Both the position numbers and the translations under genes were made by a program. A model generated the notes under the pieces. It was not told the DNA's origin. It was given only the letters and a program-made list of their open reading frames with translations, and did not search any database. Below, in pieces: positions 44,943 through 54,743 of a stretch of 64,000 nucleotides of DNA. The first letter of the stretch is position 1. Each line of letters begins with the position of its first letter. This DNA is from Anaeromicropila herbilytica. GTDB taxonomy: Bacteria > Bacillota > Clostridia > Lachnospirales > Lachnospiraceae. Where the stretch lies: contig NZ_AP024169.1 in the NCBI RefSeq assembly GCF_016591975.1, forward strand, positions 4,909,001-4,973,000, read 5' to 3'.

Positions 44943-45359
44943 TTAAAGACATTTCTTAATCTTCTCAGCAATAATTCCAATATCTTCTCCAACATAATGC
45001 TCATCGCACCACTTAATTGTTACTTTATCCTCTTTATATCTAGGAATCAGGTGCATATGGAAATGAAATACCGTCTGACCTGCAACTTCTTCATTATTCT
45101 GTAAAATATTAAATCCATCGCACTTTAGTGCCTCTTTCATAGCAGTTGCTACTTTCTTAGCCACTACAAATACCTTACTTGCATCTTCCTCTGATAATTC
45201 AAATACATTCTTTGCATGATTTTTTGGAATTATGATAGCATGTCCTTTTGTTGCTGGTGAGATATCTAAGATTACTTTAAAATCATTATCTTCATATATT
45301 GTAGATGATGGAATCTCTCCTGATACTATTTTACAAAAAACACAATTTTCTTGTTCCAT
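44943..45359 (-). CDS. HIT-family nucleotide hydrolase
   Basis: Protein of 138 aa of the Hint branch. The active site is HFHMHLIPR (the histidine triad) and CVFCKI near the start suggests a structural zinc. Hint proteins hydrolyse nucleoside phosphoramidates and aminoacyl-AMP. It is monocistronic, with a good ribosome site (AGGAGATAAA). Confidence 0.96.
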   Translation of the reverse strand: MEQENCVFCKIVSGEIPSSTIYEDNDFKVILDISPATKGHAIIIPKNHAKNVFELSEEDASKVFVVAKKVATAMKEALKCDGFNILQNNEEVAGQTVFHFHMHLIPRYKEDKVTIKWCDEHYVGEDIGIIAEKIKKCL

Positions 45360-45465
45360 TTTATCTCCTCCTTATCATTCTTTTTCATTATAAACTTATT
45401 TTATAACAAGTATACTAAAAAACATTTCTGGTGTATATATACTAATTTGTATTTATATTAATATT

Positions 45466-45498
45466 TATTTGCAAATATTGTATATATATTTGCAAATA
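45466..45498. promoter_or_regulatory. Pair of TATTTGCAAATA palindromes
   Basis: The perfect 12-bp palindrome TATTTGCAAATA occurs at 45466-45477 and again at 45487-45498, 21 bp from centre to centre, which is two helical turns. GTATAAAAT lies 13 bp further on as a possible -10 box, upstream of the ABC-2 permease at 45561. It looks like an operator for a dimeric repressor whose gene is not identified. Confidence 0.5.
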
Positions 45499-45560
45499 AA
45501 TTACATATGGTATAAAATGTCTGTAACGTTTTCTTAGATTACAAGGGAGGAGTAGATAAT

Positions 45561-46790
45561 ATGAAAACACAGCAAAAAAGCCTGAATGTAAGCATGCGTA
45601 ATTTTTTTATATTTGAATTTAAAAAAGTATTTTTAAGTTCAAAAAATTTGTTAATATGGGCAATATTAGTACTCATATTAATAGGTTATGCATTAATGAA
45701 TATGAATCTGGATAGACATACTACTTCAAATAAAGAAGGTAATTTTCGTACAGATCAATATCATTCTGACACCGATGTCAACGAGTTGCTCGTCATGTAT
45801 GAAGATCTTGATACTATTCCAGACAAGGTACAGGAACAGTTAGATTTCTGGAGACTAAATTCTAGATACATATCCGAACAGCTTGTATATTCAAGATGGT
45901 TAGGAAGGGATCGCTTCAAAGATGTCTTAATGTCTTCTATCAAACAAGATAAAAATATGATTTATGGGATTGATAAAGGATTCGTAACAGGAGGATTAAC
46001 TGATAATCTTAAGTTACAAAAACAATATCTAAAAAATGATATTTCGTTTAAACAGATTTTATACAAAAAAAATATACACCCTCTCAATTCAGACTATGTA
46101 ATGACCGGTTATCACTTTTTGTATCGCGCTGTATCCGATTTGCTTCCATTTATATTTACAATTATGGTTCTTCTATTTAGTGCAGATTGTATATCCAATG
46201 AAAGCGAGTCAGGTAGCTTTAAATTTCTTCTGATACAGCCAATTTTTAGAGCGAAAGTATTTCTTATTAAGGTTTTTGTTTCTATTTTACATACTTTTAT
46301 AACGGTAATATCTACATTGCTTACCGTTTTCTTAGGAACTGGGCTTGTAAATGGTTTTGGTGAAGCTGCCTACCCTATTGCATATGACCCAATTACCTAT
46401 CATAATTTTTTGTCCAGAGTAAGTGAAAATGGTGCATTACACTATACTGGCATACGTAATTATCTTTTGCTTATCCTTCCTATTTTCTTATCTTACTTAG
46501 TGTTTTTAAGTGTATTTTCAACATTTATCTCAAGTTTGGTAAGTAATAGCTTAAGTTCAATGAGCATTGTTGCAGCTAGTGCTATCTTATCCTATATGTT
46601 CCTAAGGTATCTTAGCCACATTGCGGTCTTTCCCGCAAGTATCCCATTTGCTTATGGCAATATCAGCAGAATTCTATCGGGCCAGAACCATATTACCGCC
46701 CTATTCTCCATTGTCTACTTACTAACTCTTAGTTTAATATTAATAGTTAGTGGTTGCTTTATCTTCAAACGAAGAGATATTGTTTGTTAA
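45561..46790 (+). CDS. ABC-2 type permease, copy 1
   Basis: Membrane protein of 409 aa. One helix near the start (about 25-45) is followed by a long extracellular domain and a block of five helices (about 195-400); the motif DCISNESESGSFKFLLIQPI is typical of ABC-2 permeases. It ends IFKRRDIVC. AGGGAGGAG precedes the ATG. A similar permease follows, but no ABC ATPase gene is present in the window, so the energy subunit must be elsewhere. The substrate is unknown. Confidence 0.88.
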   Translation: MKTQQKSLNVSMRNFFIFEFKKVFLSSKNLLIWAILVLILIGYALMNMNLDRHTTSNKEGNFRTDQYHSDTDVNELLVMYEDLDTIPDKVQEQLDFWRLNSRYISEQLVYSRWLGRDRFKDVLMSSIKQDKNMIYGIDKGFVTGGLTDNLKLQKQYLKNDISFKQILYKKNIHPLNSDYVMTGYHFLYRAVSDLLPFIFTIMVLLFSADCISNESESGSFKFLLIQPIFRAKVFLIKVFVSILHTFITVISTLLTVFLGTGLVNGFGEAAYPIAYDPITYHNFLSRVSENGALHYTGIRNYLLLILPIFLSYLVFLSVFSTFISSLVSNSLSSMSIVAASAILSYMFLRYLSHIAVFPASIPFAYGNISRILSGQNHITALFSIVYLLTLSLILIVSGCFIFKRRDIVC

Positions 46791-46897
46791 TAAATATTAC
46801 GATTTCTTCATTTAAAGACGACATTATTACCTATATAAATATTAGATAATGAACTGTTTTATTACTTAATATTAATAAGAAAGGACGGATATTTATT

Positions 46898-48295
46898 ATG
46901 AAAAATCTAATTCTATTTGAAATTAAAAAGATTCTTTGTAATCGAAAAAACTGGATTGTATGTGCACTATTCTTTTTTTTAATTATGCTTTTCATTTTTT
47001 CAAATAACGAGAAAAATAAACAATATACGAAAAAAGATATAGAAGCATGTGAAATTCTTGAAAAATGGTATTTTGTCAAGGCTGGTAATTATAAGAAAAT
47101 GTATGAACAGTTAGGTTCTTCTTTATGCAAGAATTTCTCAGAGGTATCTGCTGCTCGTTCTCAATACTTCCATGATAAAAAATATGCACTTAATAAACAC
47201 GATAATAATGCTTTATTAAAGGCTGAAATTGCTTACGAGAAAGCTCAGATTAAATATTTCAATTGGGGATATAAGCTATCCACAGGTGAAGTAGTTGACG
47301 ACCATTTACCTGGGAAATTAGGTACACTCGTATTTCGTTTACTTGGTGGTCCATATGAAATAAATGAAGAAATTGCATATTATAAAAGTCAACAAACATT
47401 TCATGAGTATTTATTAAATAACAATATCTCGTACATAGGTCATTACGAGATGACAGGATATCATTTTCTATACTCCTGCATGAATGAACTTTTTCCTAGC
47501 ATATTAGCCTTAATTCTCTTACTATTAGTTTCTGATATTGTATCTATGGAAAAGGATATGGGAAGTTACAAATTTTTATTGCTTCAACCAATATCTAGAG
47601 GTAAAGTAATCCTTAGTAAAGGGATTGCTGCTTCTATTGTAACAATTACTATGGTCTTAGGAACTCTTTTTTCATTTTTTCTAATAGTTGGTGCAATAAA
47701 TGGTTTTGGTTCTAGTGATTATCCTGTATTGAAATCAGATGTTACCTATTCTACAACAAAAGATATTCCAAGCAACATCTACTCTGTAAGTTCTTCGTTA
47801 GATGACTTTTGTTTTGCAACATTCTCAATGGAAGGTGATATATCTTATAAATATTACGATACAAAGGATATTAATTTCTATCAAGGAATTAGTTTATACT
47901 CATCTGGCAAACCATATCAATCTTATGATATTCCAAGCAAAGATAGTTCTTATATAGAAATATATAAATTTATTCTTGCATGCTTACCAGCGCTTATCCT
48001 ATTCATTACTTTCACCGCCTTTTTTGGTGTGCTCATATCTACAATAATACATAATAGCTTAATCTCCATTGTACTAAGTATTCTAGTTGGAATCGGAGTT
48101 GGATTTGGGCGAGATAGGCTACTGACAGGCTACCTAAAGCGATATCTTCCATTTTCATATAGTGACTCTGTTTCTTTATATAACGGAACTACATGTGAGA
48201 CAATGCTTCGAGCGTTAATTACTTTGGGAATTGGTTGTGTCGTTGTTATTATATTTAATTATTTATTCTTTAGAAAAAAAGATATTGTTTGCTAA
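46898..48295 (+). CDS. ABC-2 type permease, copy 2
   Basis: Membrane protein of 465 aa, clearly paralogous to the previous gene: FEIKKILCNRKNW at the start, GYHFLYSCMNELFPSILALILLLLV and DIVSMEKDMGSYKFLLLQPISRGK in the middle, and FFRKKDIVC at the end. The extracellular region between helices is longer than in copy 1. The two could form a heterodimeric exporter or envelope stress pump. The gene directly downstream encodes a cytoplasmic histidine kinase. Confidence 0.88.
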   Translation: MKNLILFEIKKILCNRKNWIVCALFFFLIMLFIFSNNEKNKQYTKKDIEACEILEKWYFVKAGNYKKMYEQLGSSLCKNFSEVSAARSQYFHDKKYALNKHDNNALLKAEIAYEKAQIKYFNWGYKLSTGEVVDDHLPGKLGTLVFRLLGGPYEINEEIAYYKSQQTFHEYLLNNNISYIGHYEMTGYHFLYSCMNELFPSILALILLLLVSDIVSMEKDMGSYKFLLLQPISRGKVILSKGIAASIVTITMVLGTLFSFFLIVGAINGFGSSDYPVLKSDVTYSTTKDIPSNIYSVSSSLDDFCFATFSMEGDISYKYYDTKDINFYQGISLYSSGKPYQSYDIPSKDSSYIEIYKFILACLPALILFITFTAFFGVLISTIIHNSLISIVLSILVGIGVGFGRDRLLTGYLKRYLPFSYSDSVSLYNGTTCETMLRALITLGIGCVVVIIFNYLFFRKKDIVC

Positions 48296-48362
48296 TAATT
48301 TAGTACCATTTTGATTGAATATTTTTACTATTTTTGGTACAATCTCTATCGAGGTGATTCAT

Positions 48363-49211
48363 ATGTTAACACAGGAAGAACTACTTAAAATAGAACAATT
48401 AAGTGCTTGTTACCCTGACGTAGATAAGATAATCAAGCGCCTAAATGAAGAAAACAAATTTATGTTATCAAAGATCTCACATGAGATACGTAATCCGCTT
48501 ACTTTGATATCGAGTACTTTACAGCTCATGGAATCTAAAAACCCTGAACTAACATCGATAAAATATTGGTCTCAGATACGACGTGATGTTAACGATGTCG
48601 TTCTCTTATTAAACGAATTATCTACTTTTAATAATTGCGAAAAGTTAACGCTTTCTCCAGTTAACCTATCCACTTTGATCCATGATATAGCAGATAGTTT
48701 TGAATCCTCATCTAACGAATTGGATCACAATATATCGGTTAGCATACCTGAATCTGCATTAAACTACATGCGATCTTATCCATGTGATAAATTAAAGATA
48801 AAACAAGTATTTCTAAATATCATGAGAAATGCCTTTGAAGCAATGAATGCAGGTGATTCATTATCCGTTAATGTTGCTTTATCTGATAGTACAATAGATT
48901 CTACACCCGAACTTTCAATTGCTTCCTTGGAGAATTCGCAGTCAGAATTAGATGATTTTGATGAGTCTGAATTAGTTGATGAAGGTGATGATTCTTCCCT
49001 TATTATAACCATTAGTAACAATGGAGAGCCAATTCCTCCAGAGCATCTAGATACCTTATTCGATGCATTTGTTACTCATAAAAGTTCTGGAACTGGATTG
49101 GGTCTAGCTATCTCGGATAAGATTATAAAAGCACATGGTGGAACAATTTCCGTAGAATCGAATGAAGATCATACAGATTTTACAATAAAGCTACCAATAC
49201 ATATAAAATAG
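48363..49211 (+). CDS. Soluble sensor histidine kinase with acidic insert
   Basis: Histidine kinase of 282 aa with no membrane helix, so cytoplasmic. A short N-terminal helix precedes HisKA (KISHEIRNPLTLISSTLQL). The ATPase domain has NIMRNAFEAM, ISNNGEPIPPEHLDTLFDAFVTHKSSGTGLGLAI and KAHGG. An acidic insert of about 35 residues (DFDESELVDEGDDSS) sits in the ATPase domain. The ATG at 48363 follows GAGGTGATT. No response regulator gene is adjacent. The architecture resembles sporulation-type orphan kinases. A very stable terminator follows. Confidence 0.88.
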   Translation: MLTQEELLKIEQLSACYPDVDKIIKRLNEENKFMLSKISHEIRNPLTLISSTLQLMESKNPELTSIKYWSQIRRDVNDVVLLLNELSTFNNCEKLTLSPVNLSTLIHDIADSFESSSNELDHNISVSIPESALNYMRSYPCDKLKIKQVFLNIMRNAFEAMNAGDSLSVNVALSDSTIDSTPELSIASLENSQSELDDFDESELVDEGDDSSLIITISNNGEPIPPEHLDTLFDAFVTHKSSGTGLGLAISDKIIKAHGGTISVESNEDHTDFTIKLPIHIK

Positions 49212-49284
49212 AAAAAGCCCCGAGGACAAATACCATACTAGATAAATCTATTATCTAACATGATATTTGTCCTCGGGGCTTTTT
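49212..49284. terminator. Very stable bidirectional terminator
   Basis: A perfect 21-bp inverted repeat (AAAAAGCCCCGAGGACAAAT and its inverse) has a 31-nt loop that itself contains a TAGATAA/TTATCTA stem. It ends the kinase gene on the plus strand. Confidence 0.9.
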
Positions 49285-49497
49285 AATATATTGATATCGA
49301 TATGATGTTGAGGTCAAAAGCCTTATTTAAGTTTATTGAGTGTATATCGCTGTATAATTATGAATTTTGGCTACCTTTCCCTCTAGCATCATATTTTTTA
49401 CAAGCCTCAAAACAAGTAACAAGTTTATAAATAAACTTTACTCACTTATGTTCCTATTTTCACTTTGAGTCTTGACAAAATATAAACGATAATTTCG

Positions 49498-49575
49498 GCC
49501 GGACTACGCCAAAATTAATAATTATACATCAATATACACAATGCAAGTTATTAAAGGCTTTTGACCCCAACACTC
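49498..49575. repeat. Repeat family III, intact copy
   Basis: The stretch from ggccggactacgccaaaatt through tatacatcaatatacacaat to tttgaccccaaca is the uninterrupted form of the split copy at 12-140 and is similar to 36949-37020. The gap 49285-49583 holds no gene that I can see. Confidence 0.65.
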
Positions 49576-49583
49576 ATCTTATA

Positions 49584-50573
49584 TTAAAATTCGAATAGTT
49601 GGTCAAAGGTACGAAGGATCTTAAAATTACCCTTTGCGGTCAAATCACCAGCCATAAATGCTTGCTGGAAGGTTACCTTACCTCTAACGATTTTTCTTAA
49701 GATATCACTTTCCGCTTTTGCTTGAACATCTGCGTCTTCTTTCTCACCATAATAACACTTGATTACTTCACCTTCTATCTCAATTATCAACGTTTTATGT
49801 TGATCAGCAATTGTTATTGCATAAGATCCTGTAAAATCCGCTAGAGGTTTGAAGCTTCCTTTTATATCTTTAATAAATTCATTATCAGCAGAAGTATTAT
49901 TTCCTCCTATCATATCCTTAAAGAATTGAGATAGTTCTTCAATATCTTCTTTCTGCTTTTTCACATAAGTATCATCAGATACATAGATGGATAACTGTTC
50001 ACTCTCTTGTGGTGTTAAATCTAAAGAACTATAACGTAGTATATTTTTCTTTACTATATTATTACTCGATGGCAATACCTTAACCTTCTGATTAATTGTT
50101 CGGTATAGTTGTTCCGCTTTTTTCTCAATTAATGCAGCATAATCTGGATTCGTTTCAAACTCAACGTGATCATCCACGTAAGCACAGATATCTTCACTTG
50201 CTTTACCACCTAGTAATTCCCACGCCTTTATTAATGTTGTCATAGCTTCTCTCTCACCATAGGTACTTGCCATAACAACTGGTAGCATGTATAGTTTACT
50301 AATCTGTTCTTTATCTCCATACAACCAACACGCATCTAGAAATTGTTGCATGTATCCACCAATTCCAAGCCATTCCACAGTAGTTGCAAGAATAACACCA
50401 TCTGCTTCTTTTAATGTTTTTGGTAACATAGCAATTGCATTTTTCTCTTCATATAGATTATACCTTGTTACTTCAACTCTTAATTCATTAAGAACATCTG
50501 TTAATTTATTCATTACATAAAGTGTAGGATCTTCAATTAATCCTCTTCCACCATAATATATGTTTACTTTCAT
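49584..50573 (-). CDS. Flavodoxin-fold protein with SCP2-like domain
   Basis: Protein of 329 aa. The N-terminal half (about 1-170) is a flavodoxin/NADPH-dependent FMN reductase-like fold with KVNIYYGGRG, GVILATTVEWLGIGGYMQQFLD and VMASTYGERE. The C-terminal half (about 225-329) resembles an SCP2 sterol/lipid-binding domain, with IKGSFKPLADFTGSYAI and GKVTFQQAFMAGDLTAKGN. It may be an oxidoreductase acting on a hydrophobic substrate. The start overlaps the stop of the rhomboid gene by 4 bp, so the two are coupled. Confidence 0.85.
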   Translation of the reverse strand: MKVNIYYGGRGLIEDPTLYVMNKLTDVLNELRVEVTRYNLYEEKNAIAMLPKTLKEADGVILATTVEWLGIGGYMQQFLDACWLYGDKEQISKLYMLPVVMASTYGEREAMTTLIKAWELLGGKASEDICAYVDDHVEFETNPDYAALIEKKAEQLYRTINQKVKVLPSSNNIVKKNILRYSSLDLTPQESEQLSIYVSDDTYVKKQKEDIEELSQFFKDMIGGNNTSADNEFIKDIKGSFKPLADFTGSYAITIADQHKTLIIEIEGEVIKCYYGEKEDADVQAKAESDILRKIVRGKVTFQQAFMAGDLTAKGNFKILRTFDQLFEF

Positions 50574-51847
50574 TGTTTCATCCTCCCTCTATTTGGCCTA
50601 CGGTATAGTAAGAATGCTAATATGATACCAGATATAAAACCTCCGACATGTGCCATATTATCCGTTCCTTGACTTGTAAATCCACCATATAACGTAACTC
50701 CTGCAAAGATAATTAGTTGCAAAGCGTTAAATTCTTCAAGTCTTCCCCTGTTGGCAATTACTACATAGAGTATTGCACCAACTACTCCAAAGATTGCACC
50801 TGATGCACCAATACTTATCGTATATTGATAGCCTGCAAGCATATTATAGACCATGGATGCGAAACCTGCAACAACTCCCGTTCCAAAATAGATTAGTACA
50901 TATTTCAGTTTTCCTACTGCTCTTTCTAGATTATCACCTAGTATCAAAAGAACGATCATATTATTAACAATATGAGCCATTCCATCATGTAAGAACATAT
51001 AAGTGATTATTCTATAATATTCATGTCGTTCAATTGCATATCTCCAAGATACTGCTCCTGTTACTAACATATTCTCATTATAGTAATAACCTTTCCACTG
51101 CCCCCATAGATATACAAGCACATTTATTATTACTATAATGGTGTTACACAATGTAAAATACATGATTTTTTGTCTGCGATACGAATTATTATAAGGAGCA
51201 GTGAAAGGATTATGATATTGATTTGGATTACTATTGTGGTAGTTATTATCATGGAAATTTTGATTTCCTGTACGATTTATATCTTCATGAAAGTTTTGAT
51301 TTCCTGTGTTATAAATATCTTCATAAAGGTTCTGATTCGTACTGTGATAAGTATTCTGATAGGAATCTTTATGATTTTTAGATTCATATGAGCTTTTGTT
51401 AGAGTAATCATAACCATTCGCTTGTTTACTCTGATTAACTCTTGCTTGATCTAATATCAGTTCAATATCTCTCTTAAAGTAAAGATAGGACGAGGACTGA
51501 TTTTCATAAATGATTAATCGAAGAGATGAAATATCAACAATCCATTGTTGCTCTTTTGATTCTAAGACTCTCTCTTTCATATCCTCCACATGATTAGTAC
51601 ATATTAGGTTCAAATATTGAATAGAGGAATACTGTTTCGATTGAAATTGTTCTTTTATTTGCCTGATAACATTATTATGCTGTTCTTTTGTAAGTTTCAT
51701 ATTTTCGGTATAGTCAAAAATAGCAGCAATATACGCTGTGCTATCCTGTATCTTTGAGTACAGCACTATTCCTTCAACATTAACTTTGATTTGTCGAAAC
51801 CCTTGTCGTATGATATTATCTTGTAATTTATCAATGACTGGAGACAT
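50570..51847 (-). CDS. Rhomboid intramembrane serine protease with Asn/His-rich linker
   Basis: Protein of 425 aa. A soluble N-terminal domain (about 1-140) is followed by a low-complexity Asn/Tyr/His linker (about 140-215) with imperfect repeats such as NTGNQNFHED and RTGNQNFHDN. The C-terminal rhomboid domain has six or seven helices, the catalytic serine in GASGAIFGVVGA and histidine in MAHVGGFISG. Rhomboids cut transmembrane helices. The ATG at 51847 follows AAGGGGAG. It overlaps the flavodoxin-SCP2 gene by 4 bp. The linker repeats are unusual. Confidence 0.9.
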   Translation of the reverse strand: MSPVIDKLQDNIIRQGFRQIKVNVEGIVLYSKIQDSTAYIAAIFDYTENMKLTKEQHNNVIRQIKEQFQSKQYSSIQYLNLICTNHVEDMKERVLESKEQQWIVDISSLRLIIYENQSSSYLYFKRDIELILDQARVNQSKQANGYDYSNKSSYESKNHKDSYQNTYHSTNQNLYEDIYNTGNQNFHEDINRTGNQNFHDNNYHNSNPNQYHNPFTAPYNNSYRRQKIMYFTLCNTIIVIINVLVYLWGQWKGYYYNENMLVTGAVSWRYAIERHEYYRIITYMFLHDGMAHIVNNMIVLLILGDNLERAVGKLKYVLIYFGTGVVAGFASMVYNMLAGYQYTISIGASGAIFGVVGAILYVVIANRGRLEEFNALQLIIFAGVTLYGGFTSQGTDNMAHVGGFISGIILAFLLYRRPNRGRMKQ

Positions 51848-51891
51848 TTTATCTCCCCTTTCATAAAACATGCCTTATTTAATACATAATT

Positions 51892-51965
51892 TAGTGAAGT
51901 GATTTCACTTGCTTGCAAAGGTGAAATCACAAGCGTTGAGAGTGAAAGCGTTTTTCTTTCACATT
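51892..51965. repeat. Repeat family II, second copy
   Basis: GTGATTTCAC, TTGCTTGCAA, GTGAAATCAC, then AAGCGTTGAGAGTGAAAG and a T-rich CTTTCAC. It is almost identical to 38-110 and lies upstream of the rhomboid gene. The remainder of 51848-52222 is AT-rich apart from the terminator at 52032. Confidence 0.65.
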
Positions 51966-52031
51966 TGATATATGATTAATGCATGATTTTCATGCGATAG
52001 ATTATTACCAATGAATAATCATATTTCTAAC

Positions 52032-52078
52032 AAAAAATAAAAGGCTAAGTTGTGTTAATTACCACATCTTACCCTTTA
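52032..52078 (-). terminator. Terminator of the Tad-like operon
   Basis: AAAGGGTAAGATGTG pairs with CACAACTTAGCCTTT (one mismatch or bulge on each side) and TATTTTTT follows. It lies about 145 bp after the FHA gene. Confidence 0.7.
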
Positions 52079-52222
52079 TTATATTATATATCTTATTATC
52101 CGCATAGCTAAAAATTATAAACCAACCGTTATAAAAAATTAAATTCTTTATAAATATAACTAAAATCATCATACAAAATTTGTAATTAACAATCCACATT
52201 ATACTCTACAATTTCAAGCGAA

Positions 52223-54085
52223 TCAGTATTTACCATGGCTATTTGTACTATCAGAAAACTGATAGATAATATTTGCTATGCCAATCTCATCTCCTAAATA
52301 CAATTCATAGGGGATATTTGGCTCTAATTGATTTCCATTCAGAAACGTTCCGTTTCTTGAATTCAAATCTGTGATATAGAAAGTTTCCCCTTCTTCTTCA
52401 ATCTTCAAGTGATATCTACTTACTGCACTATTTTCAATCGAATATCCTATATTTGTTTTTAACTTTCCAATAAAGAAAGGGAATTCTATTAAGTAAATAT
52501 TGGCATACTCCCGATTATGTATAGGTACTAATCTATATTCAGAGGTTCCTAGATCTGCTAATAATATCGTTTCTTCTGATTCATTTTCATATTCATCATC
52601 TCTTTGGATATTATGTATGTACTTGTTTTGCTTCCTATCTTGGTATTCATTTTTCATATCATTGCTTTTCATTGTTTCCATGGATAGGCTTATTTTTGAA
52701 TCATAAGTTATACTATTATCACAAGTATTTACATCAATCAACTTAATTGGATCAGCAGCATTTTTAATCATTAGTTTCTCACTGTTATTATGATAAAGTT
52801 CATCGCTTTGATCCACATACTCTACCCTACTTACTATCTGAGTCTCTTTTTCACTTAATATTTTACTAACACTATAAGCTTCAATACTTAATAGCATTAT
52901 TATAACACCTATTAACTTAGACATATCTAATCTATTTCCTATTTCATTTAGGAGCACTCCCGAGTATAGAATGATAAAAAAGAACATTATTGTTAATAGA
53001 ATGGATACTGCAACAAGTAGTTTTGTTTTAATTGAATAGCATTCAATCTCGACTTCCTCTTCTAGCTTTTCCTTCATTAAGGGAATGGATACTTTTACTG
53101 TTCCTTTATTTATTTTTTCCTTTATCTCTCCCTTTTTCTCTTTCTCATTCCCTTTCTCGTTCTCGTTCCTTTTCTCTTTCTCCTTCTTTTGCAATTCTCT
53201 CCTTACGGCCTTATCCATCTTATCGGTTCTGTTTGATTTAATATGTTCTGTTATACTAGATTGGAATCTTGAGTCATCTTTCTTATCTTTAGATTTACAA
53301 ACTATAAAATGTGATAAAATACTTTCTTTGTTTTTTACTTCTCCACTAATTTTAGAATCTAATTTGTTCTTATTATAATCAATTGATTTGATTTTCTTAA
53401 GCGCAGTCCCATGGCATTGATTTGATTCCTGATGATTAGGCACGTATTGCTCTATTTTCTTTGCTTCATTAGTTTTTGATTCTTGAATAATTACATCTGG
53501 GATATTCTGTTCTGTATTACTTTCCTGCAAATCTTCCTTTCCAGTATCTTCGATTATTATTTTTAGATCCTGAAAGGTGCAGCAATCCTCTGTACTTTTC
53601 TTATAAAGTGAATAGATTAATATTACAGCCCTATTCTCTTTATAATCTACTTTATTCATTAAGCATTCCATAAACTCTTTTATCTGTTCCCTCATGCTTT
53701 TCTGATATCCTTTTTTATAGCATAAATATACTTTATGATCAGCATAACTAATATAAATATAATCTTTATCCAGTACAAAATCATTTTCATCTAGTAAATA
53801 TTCGCGTGATGATTCTACTGTGTCCATTATATCTAGCACAATTTCTTTTATCTCTTTATAACTTAATTGCCTTGTTTCTAAGATTGTCTTTAGCGTCTGC
53901 TTCGATGTTATATCATAATAATAATATATTTCGTTATTTATTCTCTGGATCTTTACAGGCAGGACCCCTACTAATTTATTATGTAATAACATTTGAATCG
54001 GATAAGAGGATGCCTTATTATCCTCATTCTCTTCCTTAATAACTAAATAGTTGCTCTGCATATCTCGAATATATTGAGTGTTAAT
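52223..54085 (-). CDS. DUF6382-FHA protein of the Tad locus, probable ATT start
   Basis: Protein of about 620 aa. From the ATT at 54085, 8 nt after GGGAGG, it reads MNTQYIRDMQSNYLVI, matching the Y-x-RD-x3-NYL start of the DUF6382 family; the first ATG (54061) is 8 codons later with no ribosome site. DUF6382 (about 1-190) is followed by a charged linker, two membrane helices (about 365-410), another linker and a C-terminal FHA domain (SRYHLKIEEEGETFYITDLNSRNGTFLNG), which binds phosphothreonine. It probably regulates the pilus-like system through phosphorylation. It is the last gene of the operon. Confidence 0.85.
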   Translation of the reverse strand: MNTQYIRDMQSNYLVIKEENEDNKASSYPIQMLLHNKLVGVLPVKIQRINNEIYYYYDITSKQTLKTILETRQLSYKEIKEIVLDIMDTVESSREYLLDENDFVLDKDYIYISYADHKVYLCYKKGYQKSMREQIKEFMECLMNKVDYKENRAVILIYSLYKKSTEDCCTFQDLKIIIEDTGKEDLQESNTEQNIPDVIIQESKTNEAKKIEQYVPNHQESNQCHGTALKKIKSIDYNKNKLDSKISGEVKNKESILSHFIVCKSKDKKDDSRFQSSITEHIKSNRTDKMDKAVRRELQKKEKEKRNENEKGNEKEKKGEIKEKINKGTVKVSIPLMKEKLEEEVEIECYSIKTKLLVAVSILLTIMFFFIILYSGVLLNEIGNRLDMSKLIGVIIMLLSIEAYSVSKILSEKETQIVSRVEYVDQSDELYHNNSEKLMIKNAADPIKLIDVNTCDNSITYDSKISLSMETMKSNDMKNEYQDRKQNKYIHNIQRDDEYENESEETILLADLGTSEYRLVPIHNREYANIYLIEFPFFIGKLKTNIGYSIENSAVSRYHLKIEEEGETFYITDLNSRNGTFLNGNQLEPNIPYELYLGDEIGIANIIYQFSDSTNSHGKY

Positions 54086-54152
54086 CGATAAGACCTCCCT
54101 ATTATCAAAACCTATTTATCATTTATAATCTATCTATTATGTCCACGACTAC

Positions 54153-54743
54153 CTATTTCCCAACTAATAACTTATCTAATACTTTCTTTATTTTTGCTAT
54201 TATCTCATCTGCTCCTTTTATTTTATTTACAGTTTTTAAAGAAACCTCTGACAACCGAATAAACTCTGCAGGATTATGAATAGAACCTTTTGATGATAGG
54301 GAAACCTTTTGATTCTCTTTTGTGAAAAATTCTCTAACATCTTCTAATGGAATATTCATATCAGCCACCACATTTACCTCAATTTCATTGTTACTAACTG
54401 TAACATTTGTTGATTTAATCTCTGCTAATATTAGTCCATTCTTTAATTGTTGCTTTAAGTAGCTTTCCCCTATGTCCGCGTCTCTCTTCTTTCCTGCAAA
54501 TAGATCACCTACCCAATCTCTATCTAAAATATTGTCATAATTCACTTCTCCAGTCACGATATTGGCATCTGCTTTCATCATCTCACTGATTTTTACCACA
54601 CTTAAATCTAGGATTCCTTGTATTCTGCTTTTATCAGATAGGTAAAAGGTTAAGTAGATTAGTGCGAAAATAACTGAAAGTACAATAATCATAACAAATG
54701 TTGCTTCAACCGTATAACTAGCTTTACTTTTTCTATTAATCAA
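54153..54743 (-). CDS. TadE-like pseudopilin
   Basis: Protein of 196 aa with an N-terminal SKASYTVEATFVMIIVLSVIFALIY segment, the TadE/TadG-type processing and membrane motif (glutamate 13-14 residues in), followed by an extracellular domain. The start is a TTG, 8 nt after AGGGGTG. It overlaps the prepilin peptidase stop by 4 bp. It is likely a minor pilin-like component of the Tad apparatus. Confidence 0.8.
   Translation of the reverse strand: MINRKSKASYTVEATFVMIIVLSVIFALIYLTFYLSDKSRIQGILDLSVVKISEMMKADANIVTGEVNYDNILDRDWVGDLFAGKKRDADIGESYLKQQLKNGLILAEIKSTNVTVSNNEIEVNVVADMNIPLEDVREFFTKENQKVSLSSKGSIHNPAEFIRLSEVSLKTVNKIKGADEIIAKIKKVLDKLLVGK

Noticed and set aside
53032..53378. Two overlapping plus-strand frames rich in Ser, Phe and Leu
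   Set aside because: They are the antisense of the Lys/Glu-rich linker of the FHA protein, a common artefact.
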